A DNA stretch of 36,945 nucleotides from Acanthopleuribacter pedis (GTDB taxonomy: Bacteria; Acidobacteriota; Holophagae; Acanthopleuribacterales; Acanthopleuribacteraceae), in contig NZ_JAFREP010000055.1 of NCBI RefSeq assembly GCF_017377855.1, positions 1 through 36,945 of the forward strand, written 5' to 3'. The notes beneath the pieces were generated by a model. The model did no database searches. It worked only from the letters and a program-made list of their open reading frames with translations, and had not been told where the DNA came from. Position 1 is the stretch's first letter. Each line of letters starts with the position of its first letter. This document shows, piece by piece, positions 26,475 to 35,415 of this stretch. Made by a program: the position numbers and the translations under genes.

Positions 26475-26507
26475 AAGCGACCCCGAACGCACGGCTCGGG
26501 ATCGCTT
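26475..26507. terminator. Bidirectional terminator between convergent genes
   Basis: AAGCGACCCCGA (from 26475) pairs with TCGGGATCGCTT (to 26507) with one mismatch, separated by 9 nt. A-rich sequence on its left side (AAAAAAG) gives a T-run on the minus strand. It lies between stop codons at 26460 (plus) and 26526 (minus). Confidence 0.75.
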
Positions 26508-26525
26508 CTCGGACGGAGAATCAGT

Positions 26526-28073
26526 TTATTGAGGCAGGGCGAACACGGTAACCGGGGGCGTGGGTTCCTCGTTTTCGTGATCACCAACCATGTAAATCAA
26601 ACCCTCGTGGATGAACAGGTCGCTGGGTTCGCGCAGGACCTCGCGATCAATTGCGAAGGCGCGTTGGATTTCCCCGTCGAGGTTGATCTCGAGCAGGGTG
26701 TTGTACAGATCGGACAACGCATAAATCTTGCCGTTATGGTACTGAACACCGGCCGCATCGTACTCGAAAAGGCTGCCGCTCAGTTCGCCGGAATAGGATA
26801 AGGTTTTTCGCGAAAGCTCATTAAATGACGCATCCACTTCAAGCAGCATGTCGGCCTGGTCTGCATCGGGCGCGTCGGATAAGAGGTAGAAGGTTTGGGT
26901 ATCGGGACGGTAACTTAACCCGGAAAACACCAGATCCTCGCCGCTGCTTCCCTGATACGCGGTGCTAAATTCCTCGCGGTATTGGAAACCGGTGCCGTCG
27001 CGTTGGTAGCGGGCCACATAACCTTCATCGGTCAAGATGTGCAGGCTGTCGCCGGTACCGCTGACGGCCTCGGTGCAGCCTTGGTTACAGGCCACGTTTT
27101 CATAGGTCACCTCGAAGCGACCCACCGACCCGAAACCCGCGTCCAGCTCAAAGATTTCGGCCTGATCGGTGCTGATAAACCAGCGGCCGAGCGCGTCTCG
27201 GTACAAACCGGACGGTTGTTTTACGTCCTCCGGTAAGGCGATTTGGTCGACCACGGCCAGTTCCCCGGCGTGGGCGATGGGCGATTCCGGTTCGGTCTGT
27301 TTGTCTTCAATCAGGACCAGGCTCAATTCGGGATCGGTGGTGGCGATGAGGAACCCGCCTTCAGGGACCAAAGCCAGGTCCGTGATGAGCACATCCTCGA
27401 AACCCAACACGCGCCATGACTGTTGGTATTCCAGCGAAAACCGCCCAATCTCAAATTGGAAAATTACTTGACCATCCTCACTGGAATCAAGCAGGTAGAG
27501 CTCGTTTTCATCGACAACCAGGCCGGTAATGTCCATGGGCCGGTCGAACTGGTACCGGGTAAAACACCAGGGCATGCGCTTGTCGAACAGCAGCAGGTGA
27601 CCGCGACAGGCGTCGTAGGCCCAGACCTTATCCGACCCCGGTGAGGTGGCGATTTCACTCAGGTTGAGGTGGCCCCACAAGCGCCATTGCCGTTCGATGC
27701 CGCGTTCCGTATCGCGGAAAAACACGCGGGGACCGCCGTCCACCATCCAATACACGCCTTCCCCGTCGTGATCGATGTCGAGGGCGCCGAGCATTCGCGC
27801 GTCGGCGGGCAAGGGCGCGTAGGGTAACAGGGTTTCGCCGGCGTCGACCGCACCATAGGCACGCCGGTGCTGGAGCACTTCGATCATGGGCAGGTTAACG
27901 GAGACACTGGTGGGATGGAACACGGGTTCGTGGGAACCGTAATCCACGTATAGTGAAAGGGGGAAATCCTCTTCCATGGTTTTGTGCGCAACATCGGGTA
28001 CGGCCACGGGCACGACCACACCGCCAAAGGCGCAAAGCGAACAGGTAACAAGCAGCAAGCAAACAGGTTTCAT
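26526..28073 (-). CDS. Secreted beta-propeller protein, SdiA-regulated-like C-terminus
   Basis: 515 aa from the ATG at 28073, with AAAGGAG eight bases upstream; the longer frame reaching 28454 has no such support. A signal peptide is visible (VCLLLVTCSLCAFGG). The rest is propeller-like. The C-terminal ~260 residues resemble the SdiA-regulated/esterase-like family: LVFSGLSYRPDTQTFYLLSD, LLEVDASFNELSRK, AAGVQYHNGKIYALSDLYNTLLEI, PSDLFIHEGLIYMVGDHENE. Substrate unknown. The gene is single, with a ~240-nt upstream region before the reductase gene. Confidence 0.75.
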   Translation of the reverse strand: MKPVCLLLVTCSLCAFGGVVVPVAVPDVAHKTMEEDFPLSLYVDYGSHEPVFHPTSVSVNLPMIEVLQHRRAYGAVDAGETLLPYAPLPADARMLGALDIDHDGEGVYWMVDGGPRVFFRDTERGIERQWRLWGHLNLSEIATSPGSDKVWAYDACRGHLLLFDKRMPWCFTRYQFDRPMDITGLVVDENELYLLDSSEDGQVIFQFEIGRFSLEYQQSWRVLGFEDVLITDLALVPEGGFLIATTDPELSLVLIEDKQTEPESPIAHAGELAVVDQIALPEDVKQPSGLYRDALGRWFISTDQAEIFELDAGFGSVGRFEVTYENVACNQGCTEAVSGTGDSLHILTDEGYVARYQRDGTGFQYREEFSTAYQGSSGEDLVFSGLSYRPDTQTFYLLSDAPDADQADMLLEVDASFNELSRKTLSYSGELSGSLFEYDAAGVQYHNGKIYALSDLYNTLLEINLDGEIQRAFAIDREVLREPSDLFIHEGLIYMVGDHENEEPTPPVTVFALPQ

Positions 28074-28315
28074 AAGGTACGCTCCTTTCAGTTTCGGGCT
28101 AAAAGAAGCGTAGAAAAGCGCGCGTGAAAGGTCCGTCAAACCGGCGTCAAAACCACGTGAAATCCCATGGCGAGGCGCGAACCCGCTAGTAAAACGAGCG
28201 AACGGTCGGCGGAAAAAGCATTTAGAAGACAAATCGGGAAACGGACGGAGCGAGCCCGCCCGCATCGGGCTGAAACGCGGGGTTTTTACGCATGGTCCGC
28301 GTAAGGAGAAGCGGG

Positions 28316-28900
28316 TTAGAAGGTCGCATCCAAATGGGCTTTGTAGCGCGCGAAGTCTTTTTCCGGGTCGGCGTTTTTCATCACGTCGTAGCAGGCGAAG
28401 GTCGGCAGCGGTTCCATGCCGAAAAAGCGGAAATTCATGTGCATCGGGAACCACAGATCGTCGACGCTTTTGCCTTGGAACAGGTATTCCTTGGGATCGT
28501 TAAAGGATTCCTCCGGCGCGTTAAAGGTCAGCGACAGCATGTATTTTTTGCCGGTGAGGGTGCCGCCCTCGCCGTAGTGTTCCTTGGGGCTGTCGCCGTG
28601 GCGGCCGTCGCCGTTGCACAGGGCGCCGCGCATGCCGGCGGTGTACACCTCGTCCATATACTTTTTAAAGGTCCAGGGCACCATCATCCAGTTAACGGGG
28701 GTTTGCAGCAGAACGATGTCGGCCCACTGATGCTTTTCAAGCTCCTCCTCAACGTTCCATTCATTATCGGTGTGCATGATTTGGGTGGTGTGGCCCTTGG
28801 CGGTTAAAACCTCGTCGGCAAGGTCGACAAGTGCTTGATTGAGTTTGCCCTCGGCGAAGGGATAGTAATGGTGGGCGTTAATCAGCAGGACATGGGACAT
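28316..28900 (-). CDS. mdaB: NAD(P)H quinone reductase, MdaB-like (flavodoxin fold)
   Basis: 194 aa, the normal length for MdaB. This FAD/FMN flavodoxin-fold enzyme reduces quinones by two electrons and protects against oxidative stress. Signature parts: INAHHYYPFAEGKLNQAL at the N-terminal flavin loop, ADIVLLQTPVNWMMVPWTFKKYMDEVYTAG, GGTLTGKKYMLSLTFNAPEE, and FFGMEPLPTFACYDVMKN. All match the family order. It is cytoplasmic and has no signal peptide. GAGGAA precedes the ATG. Confidence 0.92.
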   Translation of the reverse strand: MSHVLLINAHHYYPFAEGKLNQALVDLADEVLTAKGHTTQIMHTDNEWNVEEELEKHQWADIVLLQTPVNWMMVPWTFKKYMDEVYTAGMRGALCNGDGRHGDSPKEHYGEGGTLTGKKYMLSLTFNAPEESFNDPKEYLFQGKSVDDLWFPMHMNFRFFGMEPLPTFACYDVMKNADPEKDFARYKAHLDATF

Positions 28901-29736
28901 AAGGGTTCCTCACTTTTGGCCGCGCTTCAACCTAGTTGACGCATCCCCGCGCCGCGTTGGTTGAGGCGACTTTTTTCTTTCGAAAACAAAGATACCGGTA
29001 CCCAAAGAAGCACACAACCGGTGTTTTTTTTGTAACTACGTAGCTTGTACCTAAGAACCTAAGAAGCGCGATAAGTCGCGGTGATTTTCGCTAAACCTGG
29101 GCTGCAACGGCCTGTGAAAATGCTCACCGCCCCCAGTGGGTGCGCGTCGTGTGCGACCCCGGCCCGCTTTTTCCAAGCCATTTCGCTCCATATCTTTAGC
29201 GAAAAACCCACGCTCTTATCGCGCTGCTTAGGTTTGCACTCAGGCGCGCGTTCGAAAACTTTGCGGACGGCAACCATTCCCATGCCGGGGTGGCCGCCCA
29301 CACGAAATAACCCGTTCTCCCTCGTCATCGGCAGCATGACCCAGCGTACCGACACACGCACCCACATGTTCGTCCGAAACACACCCAATTGGACGACGCC
29401 GGGGAATTCATGGGAATCCCACCTGATGCTTCCACCTAAGCGTGGAGTACCTAAAAAGGAAACATGGTTTGGTAAACGCGAACACGAGTCGAGTCACTAC
29501 TGCAACAGCAAGAGATAACTTTCGGCCTCTGTTTCACCATGCTCGAAGTAAAAAAATCAGATAATATTAGAACAACAAGAGATAACCAAAAGATTATGTA
29601 TTACATAACGATATGCAAGCATCATGAAAAGGAAAGGTTGAAAATAATAAATTGACAATTTTTCACAAGCCACTCAAAATATCAAGAACCACACCTAAAA
29701 ACCTTTCCCGTAGATCGTTACCCATGGAGGCAGGTC
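28901..29736. other. Boundary region before the signalling operon
   Basis: About 836 bases without a supported gene. It contains the direct-repeat copy at 29058-29174 and then becomes AT-rich from about 29530, where the promoter of the signalling operon should lie. A minus frame from 29388 (109 aa) covers the repeat and has no known domain. Confidence 0.45.
29058..29174 (+). repeat. Direct repeat, left copy (~115 bp)
   Basis: It starts CCTAAGAAGCGCGATAA and ends CCCGCTTTTTCC. It matches 36630-36744 in the same orientation at roughly 85% identity by eye, with a few small gaps. Shared blocks include GGGCTGCAACG, CCTGT-AAAATGCTCA and ACCCCGG-CCGCTTTT. Confidence 0.85.
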
Positions 29737-32700
29737 TTGAATAGGCTCCGCATCTTGCATCTTGAAGATAATCAAGCCTACAGAGAAGAAGTAGCGGACC
29801 TGTTGCAGGCCAACTTTGACCCTTGTAGGGTCGCTTCAGCGGAAACATGGGAAGAAATGCAGCATGAACTGTCCATGGGGGTGGATTTGGTTTTATCCAA
29901 CAGCTCCATTGCTTGGAATTTAGAGGGAAGAAGGACCATTGAATTTATCAAGGAGCAAAATCATTTACTTTCTATTATTATACTAGAAGATGGTTTTGAT
30001 GTCCCCTCAGCGATCAAATTCATAAAAAACGGAGCCGCTGACTGCATACAAAAGTACAAAAACGAAGAGCTCATCAACGCAATTAAGGAAAATTGTTTTA
30101 GCGACGAGAAACAAAAGAGATTAAGTGAACGCCAGAATTTTTTAGCACGCATAACAACCGTTTCACTGAATGCCGTATACATTATTGATCTCTCCTTACT
30201 GTCTATTGATTATGTCAATACACAATATGTTCAGTTCACACAGCGAACACTTAAGGAGTTATCGGACATGGGACCCGCGGTGTTCCAAAACATTATCCAT
30301 CCTGAAGATTTAGAACCCTTCCGTGCTCACGTAAGAAAGGTTCAAACACTTGAAAACGGTCAGGCATTGGAATTAGAGTACCGAATACAAAGAAAGAATG
30401 GTGCATGGCTATGTTGTCGTTCCAAAGACACCGTTTTTTATCGCGATTCAAACGGATCAGCAACGCACCTCATGGGCTTCTTCATAGATATCACGCAGTG
30501 GAAGGAAGATACACAACGGCTTAAAGATTCGCAGCGCGAATTGGAAATCATCGTAAGAGCACGAACCGCGGCGTACAAACGTATTTCAGCATCATGGAAA
30601 GCGACATTTGACGCAATTCGCGCCCCCGTGTGTATCACAAAAATGGATGGTTCAGTGGTACGCGCCAATGTCGCCATGCATGTGCTCCTTCAGTATTTTG
30701 AGGACTTGAAAGACAGAAAGCTTGATGAGTTTTTACCAACGCTTTCAGAGCAGTTAAGCGTCTTTTTTAAATCAAAGACATGGGAAGAAATGCAAACAGA
30801 GGATTGCTTTGAATGGCAGCATGTCGACGGCCAGTGGTTCGATGTCACCCTGTATCCAGTAAGAGATGCTCAAGACACCATTGATGAATTGGTGATCAGC
30901 ATGCGGAACATCACCGAACGAAAACAATTACACGATATGCTCACACGTGCAAAGTTTACAGCCGACAACTCAAACGCCGCCAAAAGTCAATTTCTGGCCA
31001 ATATGAGTCACGAAATTCGCACCCCTTTGAACGGCATTATCGGCTTATCAGAGTTATGCCTCAAGAACACCCGCCTTACCCATCAGCAAAATGACTATTT
31101 GGAGAAAATTCATTCATCATCCAAAGCACTTCTCAGAATCATAAATGATGTCCTCGACTTTGCTAAGATTGAAGCCGGTAAATTAGAGATGGAGCGTATC
31201 CCCTTTCATCTCGATGAAGTGTTAACCCGTTTGGCAAATATCGTTGGACTCAAGGCGCTAGAAAAAAACTTGGAACTGTTATTTGACAATGAAACCCCGG
31301 TAATGGACAAGCTTATCGGCGACCCTAGCAGGCTTTTACAGGTCCTTCTAAACCTTGTATCGAACGCCATTAAATTCACCGAGAATGGTGAAGTGGTGGT
31401 CGTAACAGATATTGTTCAACGAAATGACAACCAAATTGTTCTACAGTTTTCCGTAAAGGATACCGGTGTCGGCATGTTGGAAGAACAGAAGGAACATGTC
31501 TTTCATGCATTTACCCAAGCCGATTCTTCTACTGCTCGCGTGCATGGTGGCACGGGCTTGGGTTTAACAATCTGTGACCGTTTAGTACGCATGATGAAAG
31601 GCGTTCTTAAAGTTGAAAGTGAGTTCGGAAAAGGAAGCTGTTTTATCTTCGACGCCACATTTGACATCGCAAGCGAGGTGAAGAAACCGAAACCTTCGAT
31701 GGATGCTGCCCTGCGTGATATGCGTGTCCTTGTCGTGGACGACTGTCGAACAGCCAGGAAGATTCACCGCCATTTTTTGACCTCTTTTTCATTTTCGACA
31801 GAGGTTGCTCAATCTGGTCAAGAGGCATTAGAAAAGATATTAAAAGCTGAGAATGAGGATCGACCCTACGGTCTTATTTTATTGGACTGGCACATGCAGG
31901 GCATGGATGGGATTGATGTTGTCGAACGCCTAGATGAGATGTATGGACCAGAGAATCGGCCCGCGATTATTGTTGTCACCGCTTTTAGTCAAGCGGTGGG
32001 CCTTAGTCGACAGTTAAAAGGCATTGTTGATGCGCTGCTTGAGAAACCAGTGAGGCGATCTACGTTATTCGATGCCATTATGGATGTTTTTCATTCTGAT
32101 GGGCGGCGATTGAGCATGAGCGAGAATTCAGACGCCTCACTATCTTCCACGTATATTTTTCCAGATACAAAAATATTGCTAGCAGAAGATAATGAGATTA
32201 ACCAACAAGTCGCGAGAGATCTTTTAGAAAACATGGCGATTCAGGTGACCACCGCCGGCAATGGTAAACAGGCCCTTGAAACGGTTCAGACATTCGATTT
32301 TGATGCAATTTTTATGGATATTCAAATGCCGGAGATGGATGGGTTGGAAGCAACGAGGAGAATTCGCGCTTTGAAAGGAAAGCGGTTTAAACGAATTCCC
32401 ATTATAGCGATGACGGCGCATGCTTTGGTTGACGACCATAAAAAAAGTCTAGAGGCAGGCATGAATGATCACCTGACAAAACCCATTGACCTGCAAAGCC
32501 TAAATGAAACTTTGGCAAAATGGTTAGCCCAAAAGGCCATCAAGGAAACGAAGAAAAAGTCGACGAAAAATCATCTATTTATACCTATGCCGGGTATTTG
32601 TACCGCGACCGGCCTTAACCGTGTCGCCGGGAATGCCCGCCTCTATAGAAAGCTGCTATTGAGTTTCAGAACGAAAAATCTAGGGACCCCCGGACACCTT

Positions 32701-33189
32701 GAATACCTCGTAAGTACAGGCGACCTTCAAGCTTTGGTTTCCTCGGTTCACTCACTCGGAGGAAGCGCGGGAAACTTAGGCATCATCGATCTGTACAAAG
32801 CCGCAAAGGCTTTCGAAGCAAACCTCACCTTAGAAAATTCTGTAAACGCGACCTTATTCCAATCAGTTCAACAGGAGCTTTCTACGGCACTTACCTCATT
32901 AACGAAGTTCAAGAAAAAAACAATAAATTCCCGACCAAAAATACAAATGGGTAACACATTAAGCGAGGCTGATTTGAGATCTTACCTTCTCCAATTGGAA
33001 ACGCGCCTTGAAAGATGGGACTCAGAGGCATCTATTCTGTTTGCCAAAGTGAAAGACACACTCCTCAGACAGGAGGTTTTAGACACACCGAAATTAGAAC
33101 AACAGATTGAACAGTTTGATTTTGAGTCGGCGCTGACAACCCTCCGTCATATATTTGCCAAACAAAAACACGAAGAGGTTGCTCCATGA
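29737..33189 (+). CDS. Hybrid sensor histidine kinase (REC-like, PAS, PAS, HisKA, HATPase, REC, REC, Hpt)
   Basis: 1150 aa, TTG start with GGAGG six bases upstream. Order: degenerate receiver (~1-125; the usual Asp position reads LVLSNSSI), PAS (~135-255) and a second PAS-like part (~285-395), HisKA with phospho-acceptor His425 in NMSHEIRTPLNG, HATPase with NLVSNAIKF, KDTGVGM and GGTGLGL, receiver 2 (Asp717, LLDWHMQGMDG), receiver 3 (Asp861, FMDIQMPEMDG) and a C-terminal Hpt domain with His1005 in HSLGGSAGN. It has no membrane segment, so it is a cytoplasmic phosphorelay kinase. The stop overlaps the next start (ATGA). Codon use is clearly more AT-rich than in the genes before 29000. Confidence 0.95.
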   Translation: MNRLRILHLEDNQAYREEVADLLQANFDPCRVASAETWEEMQHELSMGVDLVLSNSSIAWNLEGRRTIEFIKEQNHLLSIIILEDGFDVPSAIKFIKNGAADCIQKYKNEELINAIKENCFSDEKQKRLSERQNFLARITTVSLNAVYIIDLSLLSIDYVNTQYVQFTQRTLKELSDMGPAVFQNIIHPEDLEPFRAHVRKVQTLENGQALELEYRIQRKNGAWLCCRSKDTVFYRDSNGSATHLMGFFIDITQWKEDTQRLKDSQRELEIIVRARTAAYKRISASWKATFDAIRAPVCITKMDGSVVRANVAMHVLLQYFEDLKDRKLDEFLPTLSEQLSVFFKSKTWEEMQTEDCFEWQHVDGQWFDVTLYPVRDAQDTIDELVISMRNITERKQLHDMLTRAKFTADNSNAAKSQFLANMSHEIRTPLNGIIGLSELCLKNTRLTHQQNDYLEKIHSSSKALLRIINDVLDFAKIEAGKLEMERIPFHLDEVLTRLANIVGLKALEKNLELLFDNETPVMDKLIGDPSRLLQVLLNLVSNAIKFTENGEVVVVTDIVQRNDNQIVLQFSVKDTGVGMLEEQKEHVFHAFTQADSSTARVHGGTGLGLTICDRLVRMMKGVLKVESEFGKGSCFIFDATFDIASEVKKPKPSMDAALRDMRVLVVDDCRTARKIHRHFLTSFSFSTEVAQSGQEALEKILKAENEDRPYGLILLDWHMQGMDGIDVVERLDEMYGPENRPAIIVVTAFSQAVGLSRQLKGIVDALLEKPVRRSTLFDAIMDVFHSDGRRLSMSENSDASLSSTYIFPDTKILLAEDNEINQQVARDLLENMAIQVTTAGNGKQALETVQTFDFDAIFMDIQMPEMDGLEATRRIRALKGKRFKRIPIIAMTAHALVDDHKKSLEAGMNDHLTKPIDLQSLNETLAKWLAQKAIKETKKKSTKNHLFIPMPGICTATGLNRVAGNARLYRKLLLSFRTKNLGTPGHLEYLVSTGDLQALVSSVHSLGGSAGNLGIIDLYKAAKAFEANLTLENSVNATLFQSVQQELSTALTSLTKFKKKTINSRPKIQMGNTLSEADLRSYLLQLETRLERWDSEASILFAKVKDTLLRQEVLDTPKLEQQIEQFDFESALTTLRHIFAKQKHEEVAP

Positions 33190-34241
33190 TTGACAAACCT
33201 ACTCTTCTTATTGTCGATGATGAACCAGACAATCTGAAGATTTTGAATAGTATTCTTGGAGACAACTACCGCGTCCTTGTCGCACCCAACGGAGAAGTTG
33301 CCGTCAGGATTGCGGTCTCGCAGAATCCTAACCTCATTCTTCTCGATATCGTCATGCCCGGCATGGATGGTTATGAAGTTTGCCGACTGCTACAATCAAA
33401 CCCAAAAACCAAAAAAATACCGATTCTTTTTGCAACAGCAAAAGACGGTGAAATGGAAGAAGAACACGGTCTCAAGGTAGGCGCTGTAGACTACATCACC
33501 AAACCCTATAAACCGCCGGTAATTCGTGCACGTGTGCAAACGCATTTGCAACTCGTTCGTGTCGAGGCACTTGATCAATTTGCCGACGATGCGGTTTTTA
33601 TGTTGGGGGAGGCTGGCCATTACAACGATAACGATACCGGTCTCCACATCTGGCGTATGGCGGCTTATGCTGAACTGCTGGCGCGAGCCAATGGTTGGAG
33701 CAAGGAGGCGGCTTTGATTCTAAGGCGGGCCGCGCCAATGCACGACACCGGAAAGATTGGCATTCCAGACGAAATATTAAAAGCGCCGAGGCCTTTGACC
33801 CCGGCTGAATGGGTGATCATGAGAACCCATTGCCGGATTGGCTACGACATTTTATGTCGATCTGATCACCCGGTATTCAAGATGGCGGCTGATATTGCAC
33901 TGTGTCATCATGAAAAATGGAACGGTAGCGGATACCCCCAGGGCCTCACCGGTGAGGCGATTCCGATCTCTGCACGAATCGTCGCAGTTTGTGACGTGTT
34001 TGATGCGCTTACAATGCAACGCCCCTACAAAGAAGCCTGGTCTATTGAGGCCGCGATGCAAGAGATTAAAAACAGTACCGGCAGTCATTTTGATCCGCAT
34101 TTGGTAAACCTATTTTTCGAAATAGAAGATCAAATCGTCGGGATAAAACAGAAATGGGATACAAAAGAAGCCAGTCATCCGAGTGTCAAACCCTTGGAGG
34201 GGTGCCATGACCCACAAACCGTCCATCCTCATAGTAGATGA
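33186..34241 (+). CDS. Response regulator with HD-GYP c-di-GMP phosphodiesterase domain
   Basis: 351 aa. Receiver domain ~5-125 with phospho-acceptor Asp54 (LLDIVMPGMDG), the acidic pair in VDDEPDN, and Lys in YITKPY. The HD-GYP domain follows: RRAAPMHDTGKIGIPD (His186-Asp187), MRTHCRIGYDIL, and HHEKWNGSGYPQGL (His241-His242, Gly-Tyr-Pro ~249-251). All signature residues are present, so c-di-GMP hydrolysis is expected. It is fed by the upstream kinase, judging from the ATGA overlap at 33186-33189. The last ~20 residues overlap the start of the next gene by 35 nt. Confidence 0.95.
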   Translation: MIDKPTLLIVDDEPDNLKILNSILGDNYRVLVAPNGEVAVRIAVSQNPNLILLDIVMPGMDGYEVCRLLQSNPKTKKIPILFATAKDGEMEEEHGLKVGAVDYITKPYKPPVIRARVQTHLQLVRVEALDQFADDAVFMLGEAGHYNDNDTGLHIWRMAAYAELLARANGWSKEAALILRRAAPMHDTGKIGIPDEILKAPRPLTPAEWVIMRTHCRIGYDILCRSDHPVFKMAADIALCHHEKWNGSGYPQGLTGEAIPISARIVAVCDVFDALTMQRPYKEAWSIEAAMQEIKNSTGSHFDPHLVNLFFEIEDQIVGIKQKWDTKEASHPSVKPLEGCHDPQTVHPHSR

Positions 34242-35415
34242 TGAACCCGATAACCTAAAAATCCTGAAAAGCATCCTCGGCAAAGGCTACCGAATTCTTG
34301 TGGCCCCCACTGGAGAAGTGGCACTCACCGTCGTTGCATCGCAAAATCCCGATTTGATCCTCCTCGACATCGTGATGCCGGGAATGGACGGGTACGAAGT
34401 GTGTCGAAGTATCCAAGCCGACCCAAGGACCCAAAAAATACCGATTCTGTTTACGACCGCAAAAGACGGCGATTCCGACGAGGAATACGGTCTCAAACTC
34501 GGCGCGATTGACTACATTACCAAACCCTACCGACCCGCGATTATCCGCTCTCGTGTTCGCGTCCATCTTCAATTAAAACTCAAACGAGATCTTCTTGAAG
34601 CCGAAGTTGTGAGAAAATCCGCGGAAATTTCACAACTTCACCGGCAGTTTCACGAAAGCCAGCGAACAGAACTTCTTCGCGAGCTTTCGGGCGGTATCGC
34701 TCATGATGCGCTCAATGACTGCAATGCAGCGTGTGCGTATCTTGCAGATATGCAAGAAGTCGTGCCGGAGGGTCACCCACTTCACGGACATGTTATGGAA
34801 TGTCTCAAGACGCTACAGCACTGTGAAATCATCATCCGTGGTTTGCTATCCCATGCTAAGAAAAACACAAAAAAACAAGAATGGATCAATCCTACTTTTA
34901 TTGCAGAAAACGCAAAACTACTTTTGCAGTCACTCGCCAAAGAAGTAACGATCGATCTAATCCAAGACACGCCAGGGTTGGAAATCTTCGCCGATGCGAC
35001 CGAAGTTCATCAAATAATTATGAACCTCGGAATTAATGCGATCAGCGCCTTGCAAGACTGTGATCAGCCTACCTTGACGCTTAAGTTAGATTGTGTGGCC
35101 ATAAACACGGCAGCGCCGTTGTTTCATACCAGTCTACAGCAGGGAGAAAGGTGTGTTTGTATTTCGGTAATCGATAATGGACGCGGTATCCCCCGCCAGG
35201 CGCAGGAACAGGTTTGGAACCCGTTTTTTACCACAAAAGAAGGCGGCACCGGGCTGGGTCTTTCCGTGGTTCGGGGCATCATGAAAAGCTACGGCGGTGG
35301 TATTACCCTGGAAAGCACAGAAGGAGAAGGTACCACCGTTTCGGTTTACTTTCCCTGTGGCTCAGATAGTTTGACGGAAGGGAATTCTTATGTCGATACA
35401 GGTTCTGTGCGTTGA
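34207..35415 (+). CDS. Receiver-histidine kinase protein
   Basis: 402 aa from the ATG at 34207 with GGAGG upstream; the frame extends to 34183 but lacks support there. Receiver ~5-122 with Asp54 is a near copy of the receiver in the preceding gene. A short coiled region links it to a kinase core: LSGGIAHDALNDCNAACAYL holds the likely phospho-acceptor His166, in a variant of the usual GGIAHDFNN. The ATP-binding domain has IIMNLGINAISAL, DNGRGIP and FFTTKEGGTGLGLSVV and looks intact. There is no membrane or PAS domain. It is likely controlled by phosphorylation of its receiver. Its end overlaps the next gene by 26 nt. Confidence 0.93.
   Translation: MTHKPSILIVDDEPDNLKILKSILGKGYRILVAPTGEVALTVVASQNPDLILLDIVMPGMDGYEVCRSIQADPRTQKIPILFTTAKDGDSDEEYGLKLGAIDYITKPYRPAIIRSRVRVHLQLKLKRDLLEAEVVRKSAEISQLHRQFHESQRTELLRELSGGIAHDALNDCNAACAYLADMQEVVPEGHPLHGHVMECLKTLQHCEIIIRGLLSHAKKNTKKQEWINPTFIAENAKLLLQSLAKEVTIDLIQDTPGLEIFADATEVHQIIMNLGINAISALQDCDQPTLTLKLDCVAINTAAPLFHTSLQQGERCVCISVIDNGRGIPRQAQEQVWNPFFTTKEGGTGLGLSVVRGIMKSYGGGITLESTEGEGTTVSVYFPCGSDSLTEGNSYVDTGSVR

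Noticed and set aside
29081..29518. Plus-strand 145-codon frame before the signalling operon
   Set aside because: It covers the direct repeat, has no ribosome site or domain, and does not recur intact at the other copy.
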